From: Glaciecola sp964195425
Lineage (GTDB): Bacteria > Pseudomonadota > Gammaproteobacteria > Enterobacterales > Alteromonadaceae
Length of the DNA: 64,000 nt
Assembly: GCA_964195425.1 (NCBI GenBank)
Contig: CAXMOM010000060.1
Span: forward strand, 43,194 to 107,193
Reading direction: 5' to 3'
Shown here: one piece after another, positions 26,464 through 35,424 of the stretch
Layout: each line of letters starts with the position of its first letter
Numbering within the stretch: the stretch's first letter is position 1
Notes under the pieces: model-generated
What the model was told of the DNA's origin: nothing
The model's input: the letters and a program-made list of their open reading frames with translations, nothing else
Database searches by the model: none
Made by a program: the position numbers and the translations under genes

Positions 26464-28058
26464 TGTGAGTGACCATTTTGATCAGACGCCTTAGGCAATG
26501 ACATATCATCATTACTAGCACTTGTCTTATTTTCAGACATCACATGAATGGTATTAACGGTAAACATAGGCATATCGGTTTTAATGATTTCAACGTGGAT
26601 TTCCATGTCTTTGCTTAAGCCCGACATATCGACGTGACTGGCTACTATAAAGTCCATAGTCATGCTGGGCATACCCCATTCACTTAATTCCCCGTGATCT
26701 AAGGTGATTTTTCGTTCATCGCTCATTACTTCAATTATTGTTGCGTGGGTCCATGCGCTTCGTGACATATCCATTCCCATATCCATGCTCTTATCCATAG
26801 ACGTTTTTTCATCTTGTCGGGCCTTACCATCTTGAACACCACCAATTCGAATGAAGTCAGAATTCACACTACTTTCGGAATCAAGCAGAAATTGGGCTGA
26901 CACAACCACTTCATCAAACTCTTGAAGCCCTTGCGTAATTTCAATATATTCAGAAAATATTTGACCCAATTTCACCTCAACAGATTTGAACTTACCTTCA
27001 CCTAAGGCAAGCACCACACGATTTTGCGTACCCGTACGAATAACCGCTTGAGCAGGAACAATAAGCAAATCACTTTGGCTTGTAGACGCTGTGGTATCAA
27101 TATTCACCCTTGCATACATATTGGGTTTGAGAAGGTAATTAGGGTTGTCCACCCGCACCCTTGCGCGCAAAGTCCGCTTACTTGCGTCTAATGTAGGATA
27201 GATATAGTCAATTTTTCCGTTAAACACCTCAAGTGGTAAATATTCAAGGCTAATACTAACCGGCATATCTAATTTCACTTTACTCGACTGCCTTGCCATT
27301 ACTTCGGTATTTACCCACACCTCGTCTAAGGCCCCAATAGACATTAAGGTTTTGCTCGGAGTAACGAAAAAACCTTCACGAATATTTAAGTTATCAATAA
27401 AACCGGTTTGAGGTGTATAAAACACCACACGATGCTGAATTTTACGCGTTTTTGTTAATTCCGTAATCGCCTGCATGGGCATTTGCAGAGCGGAAAGGCG
27501 CGACTTAGCGGCTTCAACAAAGCTTTTATTAGTTCGCGTTAATGCCAACAAATACTCCTCTTGGGCATTCACTAACTCTGGTGAATATAGGGCATATAAC
27601 GGTTCACCCTTTTCAACATACTCGCCTTCTGCCTTTACAAATAATGATTCAATCCAGCCCTCTACCCTTGGGTGAATATGTACCATTGTGTCTTGATTAT
27701 ATTCAACAAAACCTAGTGCAATAATTGGCTCGCTAATAGCCTTCATTTGAGCCTTCGCTGTGCGTACCCCTAAGTTGTTAATCACGCGAGGATTTATGGT
27801 GACAGTGCCCGCTGAGTCGTTTTCTTGATTGCTCGCATACACGGGTACTAATTGCATACCCATTGGCGATTTACCGGGCTTGTCGCGTTGAAAATTAGCA
27901 TCCATAGGAGCAACCCAATAGAGTACTTGTGTGCTGTCGGCGCCTTTATCGCTTGGTTCATTGCCTTGCGTTTTTGCTAAATTAAAATAAAGAGTGGCCG
28001 CCAAAATACCGACTAGCATACTCATAACAGCGGTAATAAATGTCGTTTTTGTAGTCAT
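26460..28058 (-). CDS. cusB: CusB adaptor with C-terminal CusF-like metal-binding domain
   Basis: Periplasmic adaptor of 532 residues. Order: signal anchor (about 5-25); a heavy-metal-binding-type segment YWVAPMDANFQRDKPGKSPMGMQL at 47-70 in which the usual Cys ligands are replaced by Met; barrel-sandwich and helical hairpin domains of a membrane fusion protein; a Met/Asp linker (SMDKSMDMGMDMS); and residues 437-507 with a CusF-like fold (ITLDHG, EWGMPSMTMDF). In CusF His, Trp and two Met bind Cu(I)/Ag(I); here His455, Trp461, Met466 and Met468 are the counterparts, with slightly altered spacing. The free chaperone CusF thus seems fused to its docking partner. It starts one base after cusC ends. 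Confidence 0.92.
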   Translation of the reverse strand: MTTKTTFITAVMSMLVGILAATLYFNLAKTQGNEPSDKGADSTQVLYWVAPMDANFQRDKPGKSPMGMQLVPVYASNQENDSAGTVTINPRVINNLGVRTAKAQMKAISEPIIALGFVEYNQDTMVHIHPRVEGWIESLFVKAEGEYVEKGEPLYALYSPELVNAQEEYLLALTRTNKSFVEAAKSRLSALQMPMQAITELTKTRKIQHRVVFYTPQTGFIDNLNIREGFFVTPSKTLMSIGALDEVWVNTEVMARQSSKVKLDMPVSISLEYLPLEVFNGKIDYIYPTLDASKRTLRARVRVDNPNYLLKPNMYARVNIDTTASTSQSDLLIVPAQAVIRTGTQNRVVLALGEGKFKSVEVKLGQIFSEYIEITQGLQEFDEVVVSAQFLLDSESSVNSDFIRIGGVQDGKARQDEKTSMDKSMDMGMDMSRSAWTHATIIEVMSDERKITLDHGELSEWGMPSMTMDFIVASHVDMSGLSKDMEIHVEIIKTDMPMFTVNTIHVMSENKTSASNDDMSLPKASDQNGHSQ

Positions 28059-28059
28059 C

Positions 28060-29535
28060 TTATAACGCCTTTTGAGTAGTGGTGGTTGTAGTCATGTAAT
28101 AAGTAAGTTGGCTATGTACTTTGTGTTGCTCAACCTCTATATCTAAGAGGCTTAACTGGGCGTTTAACTGTGTAATTTGCGCTTGTACCACCTCGTCAAA
28201 ATCTCCGTCGTTATTGGTAAATGCGTTTAACACAGTTTCTGCTTGCTCTATGGTTTGTGGCAATATTTGCATCTTATATAGGTTTAGCCTTTCTTGTAAT
28301 TGCTTATGTAAGGTATAGGTAGCAGCAAGTTGCGATATTAATTGGCGTAAGGCTAATCGCTTATCGGTTTTTATAGATTCTGACTTATACACACTTGCCG
28401 ACACTTCGTTGTCTTGTTTTTGGCTGGTATACAATGGCACATCAAAGCTAATACCTACCGATAAGAAATCGGCGCGACTAGCGCCTAGTTGGTCATCGTC
28501 TCTATATGCATAGCTTGCATTTAGGCCCCATTGTGGATTATATTTTTGCTTGGCTAAATCAATTGCGGTTTTACTCGCGCTTATGCGCTGATCTATCGCT
28601 TGAATAGTAGGATGGCTACTTAGAATGTTGGCAAGGGTTTGGCGCTTATTACTGTTTAGTGCAGCAAGCGTTGTTACCGGAAAAGATGCAGGTGCAGGCA
28701 ATGTTTTGGGTAGGGTAATAGCGTGTAAATAGCCAATGCTAGACCGCCCCCCTGGTGATTGTTCGGTCCATGTTTGGGAAAGGTTATCAAGCTGCAACCA
28801 TTCATTTAATCGCTCAATGGATGCGATTTTTTGCGCCTTAAGCTGAATTAATCTATCCTTAATTTTATTCACTTCAAGGTCGGCACTTATTACATCTTGT
28901 TGACGTGTGTTGCCAATGGCCGAGGCATAATTTGCCTTTGCAATATCACCTAATTGTATAAGCAATACTTGATTTTCTTCAACCAATATAATTTTAGCCT
29001 GTGCCTTATAGGCTTCTAACCACAAGGCCGTTACCATTACTGTAGACTTGGCTATCCTTTCCATTCTTAAAAATGGCTGCTCTAATGCTAAGGCTTCTTG
29101 ATACTGACTTTGAATATGTCTTGAATTGCCACGGGGCAGCATTTGGCTCACTCCCGCTTTAAGCTGCGTCATGGGCTCTTGGTTAAAGCTAAAACCATCT
29201 GTAGGCACGTTAGCAATAGACAAAGACACCACGGGATCGGGCAATGCCAAAGACGCTTCGCTTTGCGCCATCATTGAACGTTCTTTATATTTACTACTGG
29301 CCAACCATGGGTCACGTTCATGTGCCAATGTTATTGCCTTATCTAGCAAGAACAGGTCATTTTGCGACGATAGCATTTGTTGAGTTGCCCCAACACTTCC
29401 TGCACCCAAAATACTAATAACAATGGCAGCGAGCATCTGCAAACTTGGAAAAGGTTTACATTTATTTACGACAAACATAAGGCCACAAACATGCGATTTA
29501 GCGAAAGCAGACCCACGCTTTGTTGAATAACTCAT
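28060..29535 (-). CDS. cusC: CusC/TolC-family outer-membrane efflux protein
   Basis: Outer-membrane channel of the copper/silver efflux system, about 491 residues from ATG 29535. Two long coiled-coil regions of the TolC family are visible (for example LALEQPFLRMERIAKSTVMV and LNKQRQTLANILSSHPTIQA), with LFLLDKAITLAHERDPWLAS as the typical N-terminal repeat and DPVVSLSIANVP next. A long positively charged leader precedes a hydrophobic stretch (LQMLAAIVISILGAGSVGA) that could be the signal peptide, so the start might be further in. The frame to 29637 adds 34 residues without support. It is followed at once by cusB. Confidence 0.88.
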   Translation of the reverse strand: MSYSTKRGSAFAKSHVCGLMFVVNKCKPFPSLQMLAAIVISILGAGSVGATQQMLSSQNDLFLLDKAITLAHERDPWLASSKYKERSMMAQSEASLALPDPVVSLSIANVPTDGFSFNQEPMTQLKAGVSQMLPRGNSRHIQSQYQEALALEQPFLRMERIAKSTVMVTALWLEAYKAQAKIILVEENQVLLIQLGDIAKANYASAIGNTRQQDVISADLEVNKIKDRLIQLKAQKIASIERLNEWLQLDNLSQTWTEQSPGGRSSIGYLHAITLPKTLPAPASFPVTTLAALNSNKRQTLANILSSHPTIQAIDQRISASKTAIDLAKQKYNPQWGLNASYAYRDDDQLGASRADFLSVGISFDVPLYTSQKQDNEVSASVYKSESIKTDKRLALRQLISQLAATYTLHKQLQERLNLYKMQILPQTIEQAETVLNAFTNNDGDFDEVVQAQITQLNAQLSLLDIEVEQHKVHSQLTYYMTTTTTTQKAL

Positions 29536-29687
29536 GATATAAATCTCTAGTTTTACGCTATGGCCATGTTTACGAAAGGCAAGCATAAGATAGTAGCGGT
29601 ATAAATACAGCGCGCATATAAATAAGATATGGAGCACATTTGTATTTACATTATAAATTTAAAGCAATACTAGACTGCTAGAGAGAT

Positions 29688-30056
29688 TTAGTGTTTTGGT
29701 GGGCGTTGTGGCTGCGCCAGCACAATATTTATATCGCCAAAGCCATTATTGTTTATTCGCAGTGGATTACGAATGAGGTCGTTAAAAGACGTTACGTTAA
29801 CTGCCATCACTAAGCTTAACACGCCCATAGAACAGCCGCATTCGTGTTCACAGCAGTCTGTTGACAAACTATCATTTGCTTGCATAGAAGACATCATAAC
29901 GGCGTGAGAGGCCGTATCGGCTTTAGTCATATTCATTCCAGCCATATGTTCGCTGCCCATTTGCGCACATGGCAATTCAGGCACAGCAAATGCACTGGCA
30001 ACCTGAACTGTCAGTATACAAAGAACAAGAATGAGCTGAAAAATCGTTTTGACCAA
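29688..30056 (-). CDS. small secreted Met/His/Cys-rich protein of the copper operon
   Basis: A 122-residue protein with a signal peptide (IFQLILVLCILTVQVASAFA). The mature part has Met/His-rich stretches (GSEHMAGMNM, HAVMMSSMQ) followed by CCEHECGCSMG, a plausible soft-metal site. It starts with TTG at 30056 preceded by AAGG at good distance. Proteins of this sort, sometimes called CopL-like or DUF2946-like, are found at the head of copper resistance operons; here it is the first gene before cusC (gap 152 bp). Its role in copper binding or regulation is an inference from composition and context. Confidence 0.75.
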   Translation of the reverse strand: MVKTIFQLILVLCILTVQVASAFAVPELPCAQMGSEHMAGMNMTKADTASHAVMMSSMQANDSLSTDCCEHECGCSMGVLSLVMAVNVTSFNDLIRNPLRINNNGFGDINIVLAQPQRPPKH

Positions 30057-30288
30057 AAGTACCTTAAAAATTAAACATTGTTTGTTTTGACGCTATGTAA
30101 AGGGTTAATAATAGGTATACACATCGTATACAAGATCTTGCGCCATACTTAAATACCTAAACTAATAATAACGTATCAATCATGAACTGCAAGTCTTAAT
30201 GAATATGAAAACATTAAGATTTTAGCCGATGATGATTATTTTGCAGATTACAAAACGTAAAATATATACCTCGTTGTTTATTATCGAG

Positions 30289-31041
30289 TTACTCTTTGTT
30301 GTCTTCTATTTGAACAGAAACAATCTTTGCTTTACCGTCTATTATGTTGTTTTTCAACAACAATGCGTTAAGTTGATATACGGAAATGAGTAGCGCATAA
30401 ATAGGCTTTAAATAGCCTATTTTGCTGAGCTGCTCTAACTGCTGTGCATCCAATTTGGCCAGGTTTTCTTCGTTTATGGTGAGCAAGCCTTTTATGACAT
30501 TTACAGTACTGTCTTGGTATTGCACCTTAATATCGATCGCTTTTAGCAATTGCAAACTCTCAAGAGTGCTTCCAAACTCAAATGATTGGCGCAAGTTATC
30601 AAGCTCGGCTTCAAGCAGTGAAGTAACTTCACTTAGCATGTCAGTGGCTTTACCCGCTTTATCAAACAACAAAGTGCCGTCAGTTTTTGAAAGCGCTGGA
30701 CTTTCTTCATCAATACCAACAGTAAACTGTTTTTTGTCACCGCTTAATTGCATTAATACTAATGGGTAGGTGCGCAGATTTGTCGGTAAATAGCTACCTT
30801 CCCACATATGATTATTCACAAATAAATTTTGCCCCATTTCAAAGCTCGTCATAGCTGAAAAAACTAAGCTATTGTTAGAACTTCTGCGCGTTATGAAAAT
30901 AGGAAAACAAGTGGCGGCTTTCGCCAATTCTGCTGCCATTAAGCTAAGGACATGTCGCTTGGCAGCGTTATCCATAATTGCATTTGGAAGCACTCTTAAA
31001 TCGGTATGTAATGTGCTGGTTAATTCAGTTAACTTTGCCAT
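30289..31041 (-). CDS. SapC family protein
   Basis: A 250-residue protein with the SapC signature blocks FPIFITRRSSNNSLVFSAMTSFEMGQNLFVNN and WEGSYLPTNLRTYPLVLMQL. SapC was named after an S-layer-associated protein of Campylobacter, but in marine gammaproteobacteria and Caulobacter relatives it is usually encoded in carbohydrate-use loci with TonB-dependent receptors; its biochemical role is unknown. Here it diverges from lacZ across 336 bp, which fits a link to beta-galactoside use. No signal peptide is apparent. The typical TonB receptor and tryptophan-halogenase-like partners are absent from this window. Confidence 0.85.
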   Translation of the reverse strand: MAKLTELTSTLHTDLRVLPNAIMDNAAKRHVLSLMAAELAKAATCFPIFITRRSSNNSLVFSAMTSFEMGQNLFVNNHMWEGSYLPTNLRTYPLVLMQLSGDKKQFTVGIDEESPALSKTDGTLLFDKAGKATDMLSEVTSLLEAELDNLRQSFEFGSTLESLQLLKAIDIKVQYQDSTVNVIKGLLTINEENLAKLDAQQLEQLSKIGYLKPIYALLISVYQLNALLLKNNIIDGKAKIVSVQIEDNKE

Positions 31042-31289
31042 GGTGAGTTTATTTACTTTCCTGTTTTGGTATTCGGGTTTGCGGGCATGTTTGCTTTGTT
31101 ACACCTCGCTGCCAATGTTCTCTTTAGACTGAGTTTATTGTATCCAAATTAGTGCGGGCTTGCCATTAAACAAAAGCAGTTTTGACTTTATATTTTGGCT
31201 TGTTACTAAGCTATGAATAAAGATCTATGTGACTAGAAAAAAATTATTAATCGTTTTGTGCATAAACTAATTGCTAGCTTGCCGCTATA

Positions 31290-31318
31290 TTGCGATTATT
31301 ACATATTAATATTATAAA
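31290..31318 (+). promoter_or_regulatory. candidate lacZ promoter
   Basis: TTGCGA (4/6 match to -35) and TATAAA (5/6 match to -10) with the optimal 17-bp spacer. Transcription would begin near 31325, 50 bp before the lacZ ATG. Confidence 0.55.
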
Positions 31319-31325
31319 TGACTTT

Positions 31326-31353
31326 GCATTGTGCTTATGAATAAGCACAATGC
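31326..31353. promoter_or_regulatory. 28-nt palindrome, candidate lacZ operator
   Basis: Arms GCATTGTGCTTAT (31326-31338) and ATAAGCACAATGC (31341-31353) are exact reverse complements around GA. It starts at the predicted +1 of lacZ and ends 24 bp before the ATG, the location of a classical repressor operator. As RNA it would form a stem next to the ribosome-binding site. Confidence 0.7.
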
Positions 31354-31377
31354 TCATACTATCAATTTGGGAAACAT

Positions 31378-34300
31378 ATGCCTTCACTTCAACACATTAT
31401 TGAGCGCCGCGATTGGGAAACACAATTATCGGTGCAAACTAATCAAGTAAAGGCGCATAGCCCACTTAATGCTTATAAAACAAGTGCCGACGCACTCAAC
31501 AAGCAACACCCACAAAAGACACTATTAAATGGACAATGGGCTTTTAAGTTGTTTGAACGCCCTGAACACGTAAATGAATCGCTACTAAGTGAACAATTGC
31601 ATGATGATTGGGACACCATTGACGTGCCTTCAAATTGGCAGTTAAAGGGTTTCGACAAACCTATTTACTGCAATGTAAAGTATCCCTTTACGGTTAATCC
31701 GCCTTTTGTACCAAAGGACAACCCTACTGGATGTTATCGCACAGAATTTGATATTAGCCTAGCGCAATTACAACAGCGTAATCATATTGTTTTTGAAGGC
31801 GTAAACTCTGCATTTCACCTATGGTGTAACGGACAGTGGGTAGGTTATTCTCAAGATAGCCGTTTGCCAAGCGAATTCGATCTATCACCTTTCTTAGTTG
31901 CAGGTAAAAACAGTATTGCCGCAATGGTAATACGCTGGAGCGATGGCAGCTATTTAGAAGACCAAGACATGTGGTGGCTAAGCGGTATATTTCGCGATGT
32001 AGTATTAATCAGCAAGCCCCAAGCACACATTCGAGATGTGTTTATTACTCCGCATTTAGACAAGTGTTACCGCGACGCTGAATTAAGCCTTACAACCATC
32101 ATTGACGCACCTGCAAATTATAAGGTTAGCATACAAGTGTTTGACGGCGCACAAGCCATTTGCGAGCCACAAATCCAAGGTGCCAATAACAAGCGTATAG
32201 ATGAAAAAGGCGGTTTACACGATACTATATTTCATACGATTGCCATTGAGAATCCTAAAAAATGGTCGGCCGAAACACCGCATTTATATCGCTGCGTTAT
32301 TAGCCTTTTAGACAGCGAAAACAAAGTTATCGTGGCGGAAGCTTACGACATAGGCTTCAGAAAGGTTGAGATTATAACGGGGCAATTGTGCCTAAATGGC
32401 AAGCCCTTGCTAATAAGAGGCGTTAACCGTCATGAACATCATCCTGAACATGGCCATGTAATATCAGAAGCCGATATGATTCAAGACATCAAGTTAATGA
32501 AACAAAACAACTTCAACTCAGTAAGAACTGCTCATTACCCTAATAATCCGCGCTGGTATGAACTATGCGACGAGTTGGGTTTGTATGTGGTAGATGAAGC
32601 AAACATTGAAACGCACGGCATGTTCCCAATGGGCAAACTCGCAGCCGATCCCCAATGGGCTGGTGCCTTTATGTCGCGCTATACACAAATGGTAGAGCGC
32701 GATAAAAACCATGCTTCTATTATTATTTGGTCATTAGGAAACGAGTGTGGCTATGGTGCAAATCACGACGCCATGTATAGTTGGTCAAAAAGCTATGATT
32801 CTTCAAGACCCGTGCAATATGAAGGCGGCGGCTCTGCTACTTCTGCAACCGATATTCTTTGCCCAATGTATTCACGCGTCGACAGCGACCTTGAAGATGA
32901 AGCAGTGCCCAAATTCTCGATTAAAAAATGGGTAAGTATGCCAGGCGAAACACGCCCGCTTATTCTGTGTGAATATGCTCATGCTATGGGCAACAGCCTA
33001 GGCAATTTTAATGATTATTGGAACGCATTCAGAGAATACCCTCGCCTGCAGGGCGGATTCATTTGGGATTGGGTAGACCAAGGACTCACCAAAATAGATG
33101 AAAATGGCACTCCATACTGGGCCTATGGAGGCGACTTTGGCGATAAAATTAACGATAGACAGTTCTGTATTAACGGCCTGCTGTTTCCAGACAGAACGCC
33201 CCACCCCAGTTTGTTTGAAGCAAAGTATAGCCAACAGCATATGCAGTTTACTTTGGCGCAACTAGATTCCAACATTGACACTAAAAGCGGCTATAAAGGC
33301 GACAATAATAGCTATGCACTAAGCGTCTTTAGTGATTATCTATTTAGACACACCGATAACGAAAAGTTAGTGTGGCGTTTACTGCAAAACGGTGTGGAAG
33401 TTGAACAAGGGATCAACACGCTTAATATTGCCCCCCAAAGCACGTCGTTCATAATGCTAAAACCTAATACCGTATTTGAACAAGGCGCTCAGTATCACCT
33501 TAATATAGACGTGGTGCTTATAAATGACTGCAGTTTTGCCCAAGCCAATCATGTAATGGCGACCGAGCAATTTTCACTGGCGAATCAGCAAAGTTTGTGT
33601 GCTAGTAATGTTGCTAAAGCCCCCCAATTATCGCCGCTTACTGTTATTGACAATGCAGAAAACCTTACTATTAAAGGCTCAAATTTTGATATTATTTTCA
33701 GCCGTCAATCGGGGTTAATTGAACAGTGGCAACATACGAACAAAGCCGTTATTGAAAGCGCACTTGTCGATAATTTTTACCGGGCACCACTGGACAACGA
33801 TATTGGCGTAAGTGAGGTCGATAATATTGACCCGAGCACATGGCAATCACGCTGGTCTGCGGCTGGTATTGGCAGTTGGCAGCGAGAATGTCGTCAAATA
33901 ACGCTAGTGCAATCTGGCGACGATGTTCGTGTTACCTGTCTGTTTGACTATGAGTTTAATGGCGCACTACAAGCCAAAACAAAGTGGTTATATAACATTG
34001 ATGATACGGGTAAAATAAGAATTGATGTTGAAGTAGAGCTTAATGAAACCTTACCGCCACTTCCGCGGGTTGGCTTAAGCTTAACGCTGGCAAAAACCGA
34101 AAGTACGCAGGTGAATTGGACAGGCTTAGGGCCATTTGAAAACTATCCAGATCGTAAAGCAGCCGCTCGCTTTGGCCAATATGAACAGAGCATTGTTGAG
34201 CTTCATACTCCCTATATATTCCCCACAGATAGTGGCTTACGAAGCGATTGCCTTACCCTAACTATTGGTAATCTGCTGGTGAACGGACAGTTTTCATTTG

Positions 34301-34503
34301 CAGCAAGTACCTATTCACAAGACATGCTAACAGATGCTAAGCATACCAATGAGTTAGTAGCTGACGATGTAATACATGTACATGTGGATCATAGGCATAT
34401 GGGCGTGGGTGGCGATGACTCATGGAGCCCAAGCACGCATAAAGAATACTTATTGGAAAATAAGCGCTATGCCTATTCTTTATTGTTAATCGGTAAGCCT
34501 TAA
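31378..34503 (+). CDS. lacZ: beta-galactosidase, glycoside hydrolase family 2 (LacZ)
   Basis: A 1041-residue GH2 enzyme with the five-domain LacZ layout and normal length. The sugar-binding N-terminal domain contains VPSNWQLKGFDKPIY and SRLPSEFDLSPFL; the TIM-barrel core has GVNRHEHHPEHGHV, the acid/base Glu456 in SLGNECGYG and the nucleophile Glu532 in ILCEYAHAMGNS; the C-terminal domain 5 ends with VGLSLTL...WTGLGPFENYPDRK and HMGVGGDDSWSP. No signal peptide, so it is cytoplasmic and should hydrolyse imported beta-galactosides. No permease is beside it. The ATG at 31378 follows GGGA. A palindromic operator candidate lies in its promoter. Confidence 0.96.
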   Translation: MPSLQHIIERRDWETQLSVQTNQVKAHSPLNAYKTSADALNKQHPQKTLLNGQWAFKLFERPEHVNESLLSEQLHDDWDTIDVPSNWQLKGFDKPIYCNVKYPFTVNPPFVPKDNPTGCYRTEFDISLAQLQQRNHIVFEGVNSAFHLWCNGQWVGYSQDSRLPSEFDLSPFLVAGKNSIAAMVIRWSDGSYLEDQDMWWLSGIFRDVVLISKPQAHIRDVFITPHLDKCYRDAELSLTTIIDAPANYKVSIQVFDGAQAICEPQIQGANNKRIDEKGGLHDTIFHTIAIENPKKWSAETPHLYRCVISLLDSENKVIVAEAYDIGFRKVEIITGQLCLNGKPLLIRGVNRHEHHPEHGHVISEADMIQDIKLMKQNNFNSVRTAHYPNNPRWYELCDELGLYVVDEANIETHGMFPMGKLAADPQWAGAFMSRYTQMVERDKNHASIIIWSLGNECGYGANHDAMYSWSKSYDSSRPVQYEGGGSATSATDILCPMYSRVDSDLEDEAVPKFSIKKWVSMPGETRPLILCEYAHAMGNSLGNFNDYWNAFREYPRLQGGFIWDWVDQGLTKIDENGTPYWAYGGDFGDKINDRQFCINGLLFPDRTPHPSLFEAKYSQQHMQFTLAQLDSNIDTKSGYKGDNNSYALSVFSDYLFRHTDNEKLVWRLLQNGVEVEQGINTLNIAPQSTSFIMLKPNTVFEQGAQYHLNIDVVLINDCSFAQANHVMATEQFSLANQQSLCASNVAKAPQLSPLTVIDNAENLTIKGSNFDIIFSRQSGLIEQWQHTNKAVIESALVDNFYRAPLDNDIGVSEVDNIDPSTWQSRWSAAGIGSWQRECRQITLVQSGDDVRVTCLFDYEFNGALQAKTKWLYNIDDTGKIRIDVEVELNETLPPLPRVGLSLTLAKTESTQVNWTGLGPFENYPDRKAAARFGQYEQSIVELHTPYIFPTDSGLRSDCLTLTIGNLLVNGQFSFAASTYSQDMLTDAKHTNELVADDVIHVHVDHRHMGVGGDDSWSPSTHKEYLLENKRYAYSLLLIGKP

Positions 34504-34546
34504 TTTTTCATAATTACTGCTTTTTGACCCAATATCAAGCAAGGCA

Positions 34547-34582
34547 CAATCAAGCAAAGCGATATATTGCTTTGCTTGATTG
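34547..34582. terminator. bidirectional hairpin between lacZ and the nitroreductase gene
   Basis: Perfect 14-bp arms CAATCAAGCAAAGC / GCTTTGCTTGATTG (34547-34560 and 34569-34582) with an 8-nt loop, placed between two convergent genes. There is no strong T tract on either side, so termination efficiency is uncertain. Confidence 0.65.
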
Positions 34583-34612
34583 CTTTGCTAAGCCGTCACT
34601 AGCGCTGGCAAT

Positions 34613-35284
34613 TTAGAAGCCGTGGTAGGTAACAAACTCTTCATTGTCGGCGCGCACTGAACGTACATTATTCGCGTCAAATTTTTCATCTGGATAACCC
34701 AGCGCAATACAAATCATAATGGCTTCATCCTCAGGTATTTGTGCATGTTCATGCACAACGTCCGACTGCATTATGCCCTGACCATTAATTACGCAACCTA
34801 AGCCTAGATCCCAAGCCGCCAAAACAATACCATAAGCCAACGACCCTAAGCCAAACTGAGTAATGCCTGCTGGCTCTAAGGATTTATCATAAGTCAGTAC
34901 AAGTGATACTGGCGCGTCGAATTGGCGAAAACCTCGCATCATCCATTCCATGCGCTTCTCTTTGTCTTCGCGGGCTATACCCATTACTTCAAACAGTTGA
35001 ATAGCCACATCTATTTGTCGTCTACGGTGAATACCTTCGTAGTCTTCCTTATATGGAAAATCGCGCACATGGGGCTTGCCCGCTAGGGTGTCTTTAGTAT
35101 TGCCTTCACGTATTTTATCGAGAACTTCACCGGTAACGGCATGTATGCGCCATGTTTGGGTATTATAGGAAGAAGGTGCCCACTTGGCGGTATCAATTAT
35201 GGTGTCAACAAGCTCTTTAGAAACGGGCTTATTTGAAAAACCTCGAACACTTTTGCGAGATGCAGCGAATTCTGCAAAATTCAT
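34613..35284 (-). CDS. nitroreductase family NAD(P)H-dependent flavoprotein
   Basis: A 223-residue FMN-dependent oxidoreductase of the nitroreductase superfamily. The N-terminal FMN-phosphate motif is ASRKSVRGFSNKPVSKE, followed by AKWAPSSYNTQTWRIHAV, which contacts the flavin, and the C-terminal GLGCVINGQGIMQSD and ICIALGYPDEKFD blocks. Such enzymes reduce nitroaromatics, quinones or similar electrophiles; the natural substrate is unknown. It diverges from the CBS-domain gene across 140 bp that contains a 35-bp tandem repeat, which suggests shared or paired regulation. It converges with lacZ. Confidence 0.88.
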   Translation of the reverse strand: MNFAEFAASRKSVRGFSNKPVSKELVDTIIDTAKWAPSSYNTQTWRIHAVTGEVLDKIREGNTKDTLAGKPHVRDFPYKEDYEGIHRRRQIDVAIQLFEVMGIAREDKEKRMEWMMRGFRQFDAPVSLVLTYDKSLEPAGITQFGLGSLAYGIVLAAWDLGLGCVINGQGIMQSDVVHEHAQIPEDEAIMICIALGYPDEKFDANNVRSVRADNEEFVTYHGF

Positions 35285-35343
35285 AGTAACCTTACGTTTT
35301 TATTATTAGTACAGTAAGAGTAAACACTATGACAATTTGATGC

Positions 35344-35414
35344 AATAAACTATGTTGAGGTTTATGGATTTTTTGAGGAAATAAACTATAGTAATGTTTA
35401 TGGATATATTGAGG
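35344..35414. repeat. two 35-bp tandem repeats, each with an inverted repeat
   Basis: Copies at 35344-35378 and 35380-35414 agree at 29 of 35 positions. Each contains ATAAAC-N9-GTTTAT, a 6-bp inverted repeat, so the two dyads are 36 bp apart. The second copy ends in GAGG at 35411-35414, next to the CBS gene start, so the repeat runs into its ribosome-binding site. A third degenerate copy may exist near 35318 (GAGTAAACACTATGAC). Confidence 0.75.
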
Positions 35415-35424
35415 TAACAAGAAT

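Larger units (their letters stand above)
31042..31377. other. divergent sapC/lacZ regulatory region
   Basis: These 336 bp hold no gene. The lacZ-proximal end contains a promoter-like pair, TTGCGA (31290-31295) and TATAAA (31313-31318) spaced 17 bp, followed by a 28-nt palindrome at the predicted transcription start. The sapC-proximal half shows nothing I can interpret. Confidence 0.6.

Noticed and set aside
35344..35414. CRISPR-like array
   Set aside because: Only two copies, immediately adjacent with no spacer-length unique sequence, and no cas genes.
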